Below, piece after piece: positions 1 to 8,541 of a DNA stretch of 64,000 bases (within the stretch, counting starts at the first letter, position 1; each line of letters starts with the position of its first letter). The position numbers and the translations under genes were made by a program. Source of the DNA: Corynebacterium coyleae (GTDB lineage: Bacteria > Actinomycetota > Actinomycetes > Mycobacteriales > Mycobacteriaceae); contig NZ_CP047198.1 in NCBI RefSeq assembly GCF_030408635.1, forward strand, positions 2,108,001 to 2,172,000, read 5' to 3'. The notes under the pieces are model-generated. The model was not told the origin of the DNA and made no database searches. It saw only the letters and a list, made by a program, of their open reading frames with translations.

Positions 1-108
1 GCCTTTCCCTTTCGCTGTGCCTCGCGGACGTCACGCAGTTCACCTGCGCGTAACTTCCTCATCTTGCCACTAGATTCCTACAAGGCACAACCACCTGGGA
101 CATTTGGG

Positions 109-993
109 CTAGGTCAGGACCAGTTTCCCGTCGATTCGCGCCACCGAACGCCCGCCGCCAACTGCGATCGGCCCCTGCCCGCGCCAGTTGGTCACCAGCG
201 CCTCGATTGCCGCCAGTTGGTCGCCTTGGACCCGCACTTCTTCATCTAAGAGCCATATTGCTAATCGACGACGCCTCACCGGCCCCGCATCCCCCTCCAA
301 CTCCACACACGACGTGGTCGGCGTGAGGTCCGCGAGTTGTTCAATGAGCGCCTGGTCGGCTGCGATCCGGTTCGCGGTGGTGGCAAGGGCCGGCACCGCG
401 TCGCCGCCCAGCAGGTCTGTCAGCGCCGGGATGATGCTTTGGCGCATTGCTACTCGACGATACGCCGGGTCGGAATTCATCGGGTCGTGCCAGACTTCGA
501 GCCCGAGTTCCTCGCACGCCCCGACGGTGTCTGCGCGGCGGATGTGTAGGAACGGCCTGACGATCTTCCCGTTGCGCTGCGCCATGCCCGAAGGGTTACC
601 CCGCAGTGCGCCGAGCAGCAACGTTTCTGCCTGGTCGTCGGCGGTGTGTGCGACCCAGACGTCGCGGCCGGATTCGAGCAGTGCGGCGTACCTTGCTTCG
701 CGGGCGGCGGCCTCAACGTTGCCGGGACCTACTGTCACGTTGGCCACCGTAGAGGCAAACCCGAACTCGCGCGCCACGGCCGCGGCGCGCTCGGCGACGT
801 CGGTCGATCCGGGCTGCAAACCGTGGTCCACAACTAGGACCGAGACGTCCTTTTGCTCCGCCGCAGCCGCCGCGACCAGCGCCAACGAGTCCGGCCCGCC
901 CGACAGCCCGATCACCGCTGGCCCGTCGAAGGGGCGCACAGCCCGCCTGCACGCGAGGAAGTGCGGGGAGCGGCGCGGCCAAAACGGTTGCAT
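109..993 (-). CDS. tilS: tRNA(Ile)-lysidine synthetase
   Basis: TilS modifies the wobble cytidine of the CAU-anticodon isoleucine tRNA to lysidine, using ATP and lysine in the cytoplasm, so that the tRNA reads AUA. The 294-residue product carries the N-type ATP pyrophosphatase loop SGGPDS at residues 31-36, followed by VVDHGLQ and VAHTADDQAET, which are typical of the family. It is shorter than E. coli TilS, as is usual in Actinobacteria. The start MQPFWPRRSP lies 11 bases after the dacB stop on the same strand, so the two genes are probably cotranscribed. A one-mismatch copy of the dispersed 13-mer lies inside the gene at 260-272, read there as Arg-Arg-Arg-Leu-Ala. The function is confident. 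Confidence 0.95.
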   Translation of the reverse strand: MQPFWPRRSPHFLACRRAVRPFDGPAVIGLSGGPDSLALVAAAAAEQKDVSVLVVDHGLQPGSTDVAERAAAVAREFGFASTVANVTVGPGNVEAAAREARYAALLESGRDVWVAHTADDQAETLLLGALRGNPSGMAQRNGKIVRPFLHIRRADTVGACEELGLEVWHDPMNSDPAYRRVAMRQSIIPALTDLLGGDAVPALATTANRIAADQALIEQLADLTPTTSCVELEGDAGPVRRRRLAIWLLDEEVRVQGDQLAAIEALVTNWRGQGPIAVGGGRSVARIDGKLVLT

Positions 994-1004
994 CAGGGTG
1001 CCTT

Positions 1005-2261
1005 TTAGAAAGCTCGCAGCGCCGAGGTGAACTCGTCCATGGCCCGGCGCGCCGCGAGCACATCGGCGTCGTTACAGATCAGCGCAAACGTGTAGATGTT
1101 GCCGTTCTCGCTGGTTACCGTCCCGGCCAGCGAGGCAGTGCCGTCGAGCGTGCCAGTCTTCGCGCGCACCCAGCCGCGTCCCGGGAGGTCGCCGTAGCGG
1201 TCCGCCAGTGTGCCCTCGCCTGCTGCAACCGGCAGCGTTGCTAGAAGCGGGCGGAGTTCGGGTTTGGTCGTAGCTTCCACGAGCACACGATCCAGCACCA
1301 CCGGCGGGATCCGGTTGTCGGTTGACAGGCCCGAGTTGTCGGAGAGCGACACTCCCGACGTATCAATGCCGTGCTCCTGCAGCAACGACAGCGTCGCCGA
1401 CGGCGCGTCCTTCACCCCGCGTGCGAGCGCGACCTCGCGGCCGATCGCCTCGGCGTAGACGTTGTCGGATTCCTTCATCATCATCTCGAGGCGCTCCACC
1501 AGTGTTGGCGATTCCACCTCGGCGACAACCTCGGCGTCGGCGGGGGCCTCGCGCACATCCACCACGCCCGCGCCGAGGCGATTCGCCAGCGCCTGTGCCA
1601 CGTCGAGGGCCGGTGTGTGCGAACGCGGCACGTCCCCAGACGTCTCCCCGTCCAAGCGCCCACCGGACAGCATCGCGGGCTGCAGGGGTGCGACGTAACC
1701 GCCGTCGATATCCAGCGGGTCCCAGCCCGGCATCATCTCCGGCATGCCAGCCCAGGCGGACGTATCCACATACACCTCAGACGCCTCGCCGATCTGTCCC
1801 GCCAGCTCGTCGAGTGTCTCTGCGTCCAACCACACGTCGCCAGCCGCCTTGATCGTCACCGCACCCGAATCCGCAGCACGCACCACCTGCGTTGTAATCG
1901 TGTCGCTTTGCCCCAACTCGATCAGCGCCGCTGCGGCCGTGAGTACCTTCGTCACCGACGCCGGACGCAGCTCATCCCCGGAGGCCTCGTCAAACACCAC
2001 GCCCCCGCTTACTGACGACACCCGCGCATGGAACTGCCCCAAACCAGGATTCTCAGCAAGATTGGTGAGGGTTTGTTGCAGCACGGTGTCGTCGATAAGC
2101 GAAGGCTCTGCAGGCACAAGCGGAAACGCCGCCTGCTCAAGCCGAAACGCCGGCGCATGCTCAATACGCGACAACTGCTCATGCGCCGCCACACCAAACC
2201 CAGCAACACCACCAACCGCAGCCAACGCCAACGTGCCCGCAACCCAAGTCCATACCTTCAT
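1005..2261 (-). CDS. dacB: D-alanyl-D-alanine carboxypeptidase/endopeptidase (PBP4 family, S13)
   Basis: This is a peptidoglycan-trimming penicillin-binding protein acting outside the membrane on D-Ala-D-Ala stems or crosslinks. Starting at MKVWTWVAG, the product is 418 residues and begins with a signal anchor (residues 5-25). The three catalytic motifs of the family are visible: SVTK near 102, SDN near 265 and KTG near 368. The reading frame stays open upstream to 2369, but the M at 2261 directly precedes the hydrophobic segment and leaves room for the divergent ppa promoter. A -10-like TACGCT (minus strand, 2270-2275) sits eight bases before this start, with no clear Shine-Dalgarno site. 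An exact copy of the 13-mer at 2088-2100 encodes Ser-Leu-Ile-Asp-Asp in the region after the anchor. Confidence 0.93.
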   Translation of the reverse strand: MKVWTWVAGTLALAAVGGVAGFGVAAHEQLSRIEHAPAFRLEQAAFPLVPAEPSLIDDTVLQQTLTNLAENPGLGQFHARVSSVSGGVVFDEASGDELRPASVTKVLTAAAALIELGQSDTITTQVVRAADSGAVTIKAAGDVWLDAETLDELAGQIGEASEVYVDTSAWAGMPEMMPGWDPLDIDGGYVAPLQPAMLSGGRLDGETSGDVPRSHTPALDVAQALANRLGAGVVDVREAPADAEVVAEVESPTLVERLEMMMKESDNVYAEAIGREVALARGVKDAPSATLSLLQEHGIDTSGVSLSDNSGLSTDNRIPPVVLDRVLVEATTKPELRPLLATLPVAAGEGTLADRYGDLPGRGWVRAKTGTLDGTASLAGTVTSENGNIYTFALICNDADVLAARRAMDEFTSALRAF

Positions 2262-2322
2262 CGGCCAAAAGCGTAGCCCACGTATGATGATTTGCGGACA
2301 ATCACCGAACGAAGGAGATCCC
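2262..2322. promoter_or_regulatory. divergent dacB/ppa promoter region
   Basis: The 61 bases between the two starts hold TATGAT at 2283-2288 as a -10 box for ppa, followed by a short leader with the strong ribosome site AAGGAG at 2312-2317. On the minus strand TACGCT at 2270-2275 could serve dacB. No convincing -35 boxes are visible. Confidence 0.5.
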
Positions 2323-2805
2323 ATGTCTATTGAGGTCATCATCGAAATCCCCAAGGGCTCGCGCAACAAGTACGAGTTCGACCACGAAACCGGCCGCGTC
2401 TACCTCGACCGCTACCTGTTCACCCCGATGGCGTACCCAGCCGACTACGGCTACATCGACAACACCCTTGCCGACGACGGCGACCCACTCGACGCCCTCG
2501 TCATCCTCCCCGAACCCGTCTTCCCGGGCGTCACCGTCAAGGCGCGTCCGCTTGGCGTATTCAAGATGACCGACGAAGCCGGCGGCGACGACAAACTCCT
2601 CTGCGTCATCGACGACGTCCGCTACGACCACTACCAGGACATCGACGACGTCTCCGACTTTGTCAAGGACGAAATCGAGCACTTCTTCGTCCACTACAAG
2701 GACCTCGAACCGAACAAGGAAGTCACCGGCTCCGGCTGGGGCAACAAGGCAGAAGCCGAGAAGATCCTCCAGGCCTCCATCGACGCATACAAGGGCGACA
2801 AGTAA
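2323..2805 (+). CDS. ppa: inorganic pyrophosphatase
   Basis: This soluble family I pyrophosphatase hydrolyses PPi to phosphate, pulling biosynthetic reactions forward. The 160-residue product contains the metal-binding signature [10 protein letters not shown] and the conserved PADYGYI and KDLEPNK stretches, and its length is normal for bacterial enzymes. The frame is open well upstream, overlapping dacB on the other strand, but only the ATG at 2323 has a ribosome site (AAGGAG six bases before it) and matches the family N-terminus [13 protein letters not shown]. It stands alone between a divergent promoter and a strong terminator. The assignment is confident. Confidence 0.97.
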   Translation: MSIEVIIEIPKGSRNKYEFDHETGRVYLDRYLFTPMAYPADYGYIDNTLADDGDPLDALVILPEPVFPGVTVKARPLGVFKMTDEAGGDDKLLCVIDDVRYDHYQDIDDVSDFVKDEIEHFFVHYKDLEPNKEVTGSGWGNKAEAEKILQASIDAYKGDK

Positions 2806-2825
2806 GACTGTTTGGTCTTTGATAG

Positions 2826-2857
2826 CCGGGCTCCGCGACTGTGCGGGGCCCGGTTTT
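2826..2857 (+). terminator. ppa terminator
   Basis: An 11-bp stem CCGGGCTCCGC / GCGGGGCCCGG with one G-T pair and a six-base loop is followed directly by a run of T. It lies 20 bases after the ppa stop. Confidence 0.9.
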
Positions 2858-2903
2858 TGTTGTTCTGTGGTGGGTTTTCTGGGGTTTTCTGGGGTTTGCG
2901 CAG

Positions 2904-3034
2904 TCGTCTAGCTCCCCCGCAGATGCAGCTAGACGATCAGGGAGTGGGCTTCACATTTCCCCAGGTCATGTTGAACATGATGGTCACTATGTGTGTGATC
3001 GTCTGGTTGGCCTCGCGGCGAGCTAGACGATCAG
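2904..3034. repeat. paired hairpins sharing a 14-base repeat
   Basis: The word AGCTAGACGATCAG occurs at 2927-2940 and again at 3021-3034. Each copy forms the right arm of its own hairpin: TCGTCTAGCT (2904-2913) pairs perfectly with the first, and GATCGTCTGGTT (2997-3008) pairs with the second using G-T pairs. The pair lies between ppa and the end of the MFS gene. Neither hairpin is followed by a T-run on either strand, so a plain terminator is not obvious. Confidence 0.6.
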
Positions 3035-3040
3035 CGAACA

Positions 3041-4696
3041 CTAGACTGCGGCCGGCGCCTTCTTCGACTGTCGCAGCACCATCACCGAGCCGAGCAGGCC
3101 CAGCAGCAGGAACAGCGCAGAGAACCCGATCGACCAGGCGGCGGCCTCGGCGAACCCGCTGGACAGCTGCTGAACAACCACACTGCGGGCGTCGCCGAGG
3201 GGTGCGGTGAAGGGGTCGGTGGGGGTGGCGTCGCGAAGTTGCCCGATCATTGAGCCCGCGGACGCTTGGGTGGCGTCGGACAGCTTGGACAGCACATTGT
3301 CGGGCACCCCGGCGACAGCGTCGAGCGAGGCCGGGATGGTGCGCGCCATGGCCGCTGCCAGGGCGGATCCGGCGATCGCGGCGCCCATGGCAGAGCCGAG
3401 TTGGCGCACGGTGGACTGGGTGGCCGAACCCGCGCCCGACTGCGCTTCGGGGATGCCGGCGAGCACCGTCGAGGTCAACTGCGCGGACGCAAGACCCAGC
3501 CCTACGCCGTAGACCACGAGTGCGCCGACGGTGAACCAGGTGGAGCCTTGCGTTGCGACGACCCCAGCCAACAGCCCAACACCAACCACCTCAAGTGCAA
3601 GACCAAGCACGACGACACCCGGCGCGCCGAGACGAGCCGCGAGGTGGCGTGCGGAGGCACCGGAAACGAACGCGCCGAATGCCATCGCGGCAAGGACAAG
3701 GCCGGTGCGGGCGGTGGAAAGGCCGACCGCGTTGACCAGGAACAACGGCAGGACAAACATGAGGGCGAACTCGCCGACGGCAACCATGGCAGCGGTGAGG
3801 TTGCCCCAGGAGAATGTGCCGACTTTGAACAGGGAGAGATCCAGAAGCGCATCGCGGCCGTTGCGCGCGCGGTGCAGCTCCCAGCGCAGGAACAGGCCGA
3901 TGAAGATCAGGCCGATACCGATGGCGAACGGCACGGGCGAGACAGTCCAGCTCTCTGGCCAGGACCAGGAGCCGATGCGCAAGGTTTCTTTCTTTTCCCA
4001 CCAGCCGAGCGTGGTCGCCTCGATGAGCCCGAATACGACAAGCCCGAAGCCGATGGCGGAGGTCAGCAGGCCGTCGACGTCGACACCCCGGACGTTGCGT
4101 TTACCGTGGGTTTGCGGCACCCAGGCGTAAATCCCCAGCAGCACCAGCAGGCCGAGCGGCAGGTTTACCCAAAAGATCCACTGCCAGGAGAAGTACTGCG
4201 TGAGCACCCCGCCGAGCAGCGGGCCAAGCGCCGCCGTGCCGCTCATTACGGCGCCCCACACACCGAACGCGGCGGCACGGTCCTTGCCGTGGAAGAGCGA
4301 ATTTACCGACGACAACGTCGCCGGCAGCACCAATGCACCACCGACGCCTTGGACGGCGCGGGCTGTGATCAGGGTGGTTGCGGTCGTCGATAAGCCTGCA
4401 AGCAACGAGCCACCAATGAACAGCGCAACGCCTGCGGCGAACGTGGTGCGGCGGCCGACGCGGTCCCCCAGGCGGCCGGAGCCGAGCAGCAACGCCGCGA
4501 AGATGACGTTGTAGATCGCGTTGACCCATTGCGCGTTGGTGAGGCTGAGGTCGAGGGCGGTGATCATCGTGGGCAGGGCGACGCCAACGATGGTGCCGTC
4601 CATAACAATCAGCGCCAGCCCCGCGGCGAGGACCGCGAGGGCCTTCCACCGGCCGGGGTGTTCGGTTGTTGTGTTTGGGGTGTGCACTGTAGTCAC
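3041..4696 (-). CDS. MFS multidrug exporter, DHA2 (EmrB/QacA-like) family
   Basis: This is an integral membrane proton-driven exporter with about 14 hydrophobic segments. The motif-A loop LGDRVGRRTTF lies between the second and third segments, and the DHA2-type N-terminus LIVMDGTIVGVALP and the segment GGALVLPATLSSVNSLF are present. The frame is open to 4738, but I prefer the GTG at 4696 because GAAAGGAA lies just before it at the right spacing; this gives about 551 residues. The substrate cannot be told from sequence. A perfect palindrome ACCGATCGGT lies 55 bases upstream and suggests control by a repressor, although no TetR-type gene is adjacent. An exact 13-mer copy (4383-4395) is read here as Leu-Ser-Thr-Thr. 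Confidence 0.88.
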   Translation of the reverse strand: MTTVHTPNTTTEHPGRWKALAVLAAGLALIVMDGTIVGVALPTMITALDLSLTNAQWVNAIYNVIFAALLLGSGRLGDRVGRRTTFAAGVALFIGGSLLAGLSTTATTLITARAVQGVGGALVLPATLSSVNSLFHGKDRAAAFGVWGAVMSGTAALGPLLGGVLTQYFSWQWIFWVNLPLGLLVLLGIYAWVPQTHGKRNVRGVDVDGLLTSAIGFGLVVFGLIEATTLGWWEKKETLRIGSWSWPESWTVSPVPFAIGIGLIFIGLFLRWELHRARNGRDALLDLSLFKVGTFSWGNLTAAMVAVGEFALMFVLPLFLVNAVGLSTARTGLVLAAMAFGAFVSGASARHLAARLGAPGVVVLGLALEVVGVGLLAGVVATQGSTWFTVGALVVYGVGLGLASAQLTSTVLAGIPEAQSGAGSATQSTVRQLGSAMGAAIAGSALAAAMARTIPASLDAVAGVPDNVLSKLSDATQASAGSMIGQLRDATPTDPFTAPLGDARSVVVQQLSSGFAEAAAWSIGFSALFLLLGLLGSVMVLRQSKKAPAAV

Positions 4697-4750
4697 GGGG
4701 TTCCTTTCGACCTTCACGACAGTAGGCCTGGGAACCACCCGGATTCATCA

Positions 4751-4760
4751 ACCGATCGGT
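4751..4760. promoter_or_regulatory. palindromic candidate operator upstream of the MFS gene
   Basis: ACCGATCGGT is a perfect 10-base inverted repeat between the stop of the upstream protease gene and the start of the exporter. TetR- or MarR-type repressors of exporters commonly bind such sites, but the regulator is not identifiable here. Confidence 0.4.
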
Positions 4761-4784
4761 CGAAAAAATACACACCCTTTCGGT

Positions 4785-6788
4785 TTAGAAGTAGTGCTTG
4801 TACAGGTAAAACCCAACAGCACCGAGGCCGGTAAGCACCAGCAGAATGCTCGGCACGATGATCGCAAGCGGCGAGGTGCTCGAGGACTTCGCCGAGCCAT
4901 CTTCCTTCCCTGCCGGGATCTCCAGCGATTCCGTGATGGTTGTCGGCGCGCTCGTACTCTTATCGACGACCGACCCCTCCGGAATTTCCACCACCGTAGT
5001 AGCCGCTGCCGTGGTGGTGGCTTCGGTGGACGTGGTTTCGGTGGACGCGCTCGTTGTCGTGGTTACCGTGACCTGCGCTGACGTACGCGTCGTCGTGGTT
5101 TCCTTCGACTCTGCCGACGGAGTTGCTGCGGCCGTGTTTGTCTTCTCGGCGGAAGTAGACGGTGCAGCCTCAGACGACTTCGTGGTCGTGGTGACCTTCG
5201 TCGCCCGGGTCTGCGTAGTTGGCGTGGGCTTCAGCGTCGGAGACGTAGTCGATGTGCGCGAGGTCGTGGACGTCGTAGTCGGCGCCGACGAGGTTGCCTT
5301 CGCGGTCGTCCTCGTTGCTGGCGCAACCTCCGAGGAATTTGTAGTCGGTGTGGTCGTTACTGCCGAGGTCTTGGTAGACAAACGCGGAGTCGTGGGCTTC
5401 GTAGCCTTCGTGGTCGTGGTGACCTTCGTCGCCTGGATCTGCGTAGTTGGCGTGGGCTTCAACGTCGGGGACGTGGTCGATGTCCGCGAGGTCGTAGAGG
5501 TCGTAGAGGTCGTCGTCGGCGCAGACGTAGTTGCCTTCGCGGTCGTGGTGGAACGAGGCGTCGTCACCTCGGGCTTGGTGGTTACCTCAGACGTCGGCTC
5601 CGGCACCTGCGTTGGCTCCGGCTCGAGTTCGGGTTTGGTCGTAGGAGTTGCCGTCGGGGTTACTGACTCCTCCGGCTCGAGCGTGGCATCCGGGTGCTGC
5701 GCCTTGAACTCCTCAAGATTGTTCTGGGCAGCCTGCAAGACGCTCCAGGCAGCATCCGCAGCTGCCTCGGCTTCGTCGATGCCTTCGCCCCTTTTCTGCG
5801 CTGCCCTAGCTGCCTCATCAGCAGCCACGTACTGATCCTTCGCTTCCTTCACCGCATCCAACGCTTCCTGCAGGGTGGTCGGCTTCGGCAATTCCTCGAC
5901 GGGAGCCACCTTGGTGGTCTCCTCGGGGGTCGGCTCCGCAGAAGTGGGTTCCTCAACCACGACAGTTTCGATCACCGTGGTCTCGGTGGTCGGTTCCTCA
6001 CTGGTCGGTTCCTCGGTGGTCGTTGTGGCCGGGACCGTCGTAACGACGGTGCTGACCTCAGGCGTGGACGGCTCAGGCGTGGACGGCTGCGGAACCACAG
6101 GTGCGGGCTCAGAAGTCGTTGGCTCAACCGGCGCAGGAGCAGGCGCAGCAGTCGTGCTCGGCTGCGGCCGGCGGCCGCCATACTGCTTAAGGTTGTTGTG
6201 CTGGATGAGCACCTGTGCGTCCAGGGCCTGCGGGGTAGTCGCGGACTTGCCGCGGTTGTTGCCCACCTTCATCAGCGCACCGTCGCACGAGTGGGCAAGG
6301 CCCATGGCGTGGCCGATCTCGTGGGCGAGGGTCATGGTGATGCTCGGTTCGTGTCCTCCACGGATCGTGTCGGGGTTAATCAGCACCTTCATGTTGTTCA
6401 CGTTGCCGATGACGCGGCCTACGGAGCCGCCAAGGTTGGCCTCTTGGACGGTGACGACTTTGTAGCCGGGCTTGTCCACGTATTCGAAACGCACGAGGCC
6501 GTTGGTGGCGCGGACCCATTCGTCGGTGGCGCGGTTGATGTGTGGCTTCAGGTGTTCCGGCGCGTGGAGGTACAGAGTGTTGCCGACGAGGGCGTTTTCG
6601 TTGTCGCTAAACACGAAGCGGTCCATGTGCGGGATCGGCGCGCCCCTCTTCGCAGCTGCAGTGGCTTCCTTGCACTCACGGCTGAGTGGGTCGATGTCGA
6701 CGTGAGCATGGGCGGTTGCAGGAGCTACGACACCGCCTGCGATCACAGCGGATGCACAGGCGGTGGCGATCAGATGTCTATAATTCAC
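4785..6788 (-). CDS. membrane-anchored metzincin-like zinc protease with Thr/Ser/Pro stalk
   Basis: This is a predicted surface protease of 667 residues. A signal peptide (1-27) ends at TAHA, and the catalytic signature HEIGHAMGLAH lies at 156-166 with a Met-turn candidate ALMKV at 171-175, as in matrixin-like metzincins. A short helical linker near 310-370 is rich in Ala, Glu and Lys. The remaining half is a Thr/Ser/Pro-rich stalk containing a tandem duplication. The C-terminus is a hydrophobic segment ending YLYKHYF, without a sortase motif, so I infer a transmembrane anchor. It is the last gene of a run that also includes a surface protein and a sortase on the same strand. The protease substrate is unknown. 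The stalk looks like a spacer lifting the catalytic domain through the envelope. Confidence 0.75.
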   Translation of the reverse strand: MNYRHLIATACASAVIAGGVVAPATAHAHVDIDPLSRECKEATAAAKRGAPIPHMDRFVFSDNENALVGNTLYLHAPEHLKPHINRATDEWVRATNGLVRFEYVDKPGYKVVTVQEANLGGSVGRVIGNVNNMKVLINPDTIRGGHEPSITMTLAHEIGHAMGLAHSCDGALMKVGNNRGKSATTPQALDAQVLIQHNNLKQYGGRRPQPSTTAAPAPAPVEPTTSEPAPVVPQPSTPEPSTPEVSTVVTTVPATTTTEEPTSEEPTTETTVIETVVVEEPTSAEPTPEETTKVAPVEELPKPTTLQEALDAVKEAKDQYVAADEAARAAQKRGEGIDEAEAAADAAWSVLQAAQNNLEEFKAQHPDATLEPEESVTPTATPTTKPELEPEPTQVPEPTSEVTTKPEVTTPRSTTTAKATTSAPTTTSTTSTTSRTSTTSPTLKPTPTTQIQATKVTTTTKATKPTTPRLSTKTSAVTTTPTTNSSEVAPATRTTAKATSSAPTTTSTTSRTSTTSPTLKPTPTTQTRATKVTTTTKSSEAAPSTSAEKTNTAAATPSAESKETTTTRTSAQVTVTTTTSASTETTSTEATTTAAATTVVEIPEGSVVDKSTSAPTTITESLEIPAGKEDGSAKSSSTSPLAIIVPSILLVLTGLGAVGFYLYKHYF
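5180..5552. repeat. tandem duplication in the stalk of the metzincin-like protease
   Basis: Two copies of about 130-145 bases (5180-5311 and 5407-5552) encode near-identical peptides containing TSPTLKPTPTTQ and KVTTTTK. The second copy contains additional short Ser/Thr triplet repeats. The pattern suggests stalk length changes by recombination. Confidence 0.7.
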
Positions 6789-6833
6789 GAACTAAGAGAA
6801 CATCATTCTCAGCCGTAAATCAAGTCGGGTGTC

Positions 6834-7685
6834 CTAGATAAGACGACGGCGCGCGAAGGCGTATACGCCGGTACCCAGCACAGATGCGAGCAGCAGCGCG
6901 AACAGTGCGCGCACGAGGGTGTTGGAGCCGGTCTCGGCGGCGAGGCCGCGCTGGGCGGTCGCGGCAGTGTCAGCGGCGGCCGCGTCAACGGTTTCAGCGC
7001 CGCCACGCTCGGCGGCGTACGGGGCAGCCGGGGCGACGTCGACGTTCAGGTCGCCGGCAGCGCGAGCGGCCTCGATACCCTGGCGCGCGATTTCGCCAGC
7101 AAACTTTGCGACGAGCCCATCACTCAACGCAATCTCCTCCGGCGTGACATCCGAGTTCACGCGCAGGACATCGGCGACGAAGGTGTGGCCGTTTTTGTTC
7201 AGGAAGTAGGTCACGCCGTCCAGGGTGGCCACTGGCGGGAACTTGACCAAACCGTTGGCAACCGGGTCCGGGTTGGCCGGGTCGACGTTGTCGGCGCCAA
7301 GCGGCTTCTCAGCCGGGGCCTGGGTGGCCTCGCCGCCAGACTGCGCCTCAGCCTTCTCCTCTTCAGAGAGCTCCGGGGCGGGAGCGGGTGCCGGTGCCTG
7401 CACAGAAGTCTGGGCGTCGCGGATGACGCCGGTGTCGATGAGGCCGGCCACGGCGGCGTCGACAATTGCAACTGCCTTCTCCTGCTGTGCGGAGTCGAGC
7501 TGCGCGAACGGCTTGAGCGCCTCCTGCGCGTCAGGCACGTAGTGGGTGCCTTCCTCGTTGAGGAAGTAGGTGTCGCCGCGCGCGTCCTTGGTTTCCTTGG
7601 GCAGGTCCTGCGCGTTGGCGTTTGTCATCGGCAGGGCGGCCAGGGCGAGAGCGCCAGCGGCGGCTGCGGCGAGAAGGCGGTTCAT
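6834..7685 (-). CDS. surface protein with LAAETG sorting-like tail and duplicated TYFLN module
   Basis: The 283-residue product starts with a signal peptide (1-26, cut after NANA). It contains two related modules, TYFLNEEGTHYV at 39-50 and TYFLNKNGHTFV at 159-170, joined by a Pro/Ala/Glu-rich linker. The C-terminus is LAAETG (248-253), a hydrophobic segment and FARRRLI, which is the order of a sortase sorting signal. The motif is off the LPxTG consensus and nearer to the LAxTG signals of class E sortases. The start at 7685 is preceded by AGGAG and fits the signal peptide; the frame is open further upstream. The next gene upstream on the same strand is a sortase, so I infer an enzyme-substrate pair. 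I do not recognise a domain family for the modules. Confidence 0.7.
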   Translation of the reverse strand: MNRLLAAAAAGALALAALPMTNANAQDLPKETKDARGDTYFLNEEGTHYVPDAQEALKPFAQLDSAQQEKAVAIVDAAVAGLIDTGVIRDAQTSVQAPAPAPAPELSEEEKAEAQSGGEATQAPAEKPLGADNVDPANPDPVANGLVKFPPVATLDGVTYFLNKNGHTFVADVLRVNSDVTPEEIALSDGLVAKFAGEIARQGIEAARAAGDLNVDVAPAAPYAAERGGAETVDAAAADTAATAQRGLAAETGSNTLVRALFALLLASVLGTGVYAFARRRLI

Positions 7686-7814
7686 TGTGGTCTCCTGAAG
7701 TTGAGAAAGTCTAAAGTTCAACTTGAAGTCTACAGTGCCTTGACAGTTTTTACACCAGTCACACGAGAAACTTTTGTCACAATTTGACAAACGGGCGCGA
7801 CAACGCACCAGAAA

Positions 7815-8534
7815 TCAACGTGGCTGGAAGACGGTTTCCACCTCGTCGTCAGTGGCGGTGCCCTCGAGCTGCCACCCCACCACCGCATTGCGCACCGAGT
7901 TGGCCAGCAGGTTCGACGGCTGCACACAACTGATGGTCAGCAGCCGACCAGGCATCGGCCCGTCACCCCAGATCTCCGGGTTGGAGGCAAGCGACTTCTT
8001 GTCAGGATCGTGCAGATCAGTCGCGCGGTACACCAGCCAGTCCTGCCCGGAGGTTTCGGTGCGCACGTAGAGGTAGTCGCCGACGGCAACGTTGTGGTGC
8101 TCGGTGGTGCCGTCGTAAAGCTTGTTAAACACCGCGCTCACCCCCGCACCCGTGTGACCCGCGATGACCACAAGATCCTTCGCATCCGTGCCAGGCAGCG
8201 CGTACGGGTACCCCTCCCCCGTCAGCGCACACGCCTTATCCAGGCTCTTCGGATCGATCGCGCCATCGACCACCCGGCAATCCTCGGCCTCAAACCCGGC
8301 GCGCATCCCCAACACCGGCACAACCATCTCCACCGGCCGTCCCGCTGGAATCTGCGCAGCTGCTTCTCGACGAACCGACGCCTCCGACGACGTCTCTTCC
8401 GTGGTGGGGGTTTCGGGGGAAGGCGTGGTGTCGTCGAAAAGCAATATGCGCACGACGAACACAACGATGAGCAGCGCGACAATGCGGCGCACATGATAAA
8501 CCCAGCGAGGAGTGGACGTCACGGGCGCTATCAT
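7815..8534 (-). CDS. sortase, class E/F-like
   Basis: This membrane-anchored transpeptidase probably attaches surface proteins to the cell wall. The 239-residue product has an N-terminal transmembrane anchor (17-33), a Pro/Thr/Glu-rich linker and a sortase fold with the catalytic His in AGHTGAG (residue 127), the catalytic Cys in TISCVQP (203) and a candidate Arg in NSVRNAV (215). This spacing fits class E or F rather than the pilus class C, because there is no lid and no C-terminal membrane segment. The start is uncertain: ATG at 8534, ATG at 8543 and GTG at 8522 are all possible, and the gene diverges directly from the rhodanese gene. The adjacent LAAETG protein is the best candidate substrate, and an LADTG protein lies at 40988-42040. 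Confidence 0.8.
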   Translation of the reverse strand: MIAPVTSTPRWVYHVRRIVALLIVVFVVRILLFDDTTPSPETPTTEETSSEASVRREAAAQIPAGRPVEMVVPVLGMRAGFEAEDCRVVDGAIDPKSLDKACALTGEGYPYALPGTDAKDLVVIAGHTGAGVSAVFNKLYDGTTEHHNVAVGDYLYVRTETSGQDWLVYRATDLHDPDKKSLASNPEIWGDGPMPGRLLTISCVQPSNLLANSVRNAVVGWQLEGTATDDEVETVFQPR

Positions 8535-8541
8535 ACGAGCC

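Noticed and set aside
3-62. Possible gene on the minus strand starting MRKLRAGELRDV and running off the left edge
   Set aside because: Only about 20 codons are visible, with a weak ribosome site and no recognisable family.
188-1030. Plus-strand frame of 280 codons opposite tilS
   Set aside because: Antisense shadow of a well-supported gene, with no motif.
1744-2322. N-terminal extension of the pyrophosphatase
   Set aside because: It is antisense to dacB, is rich in Ser/Ala/Thr, and lacks family likeness; the ATG at 2323 has the ribosome site.
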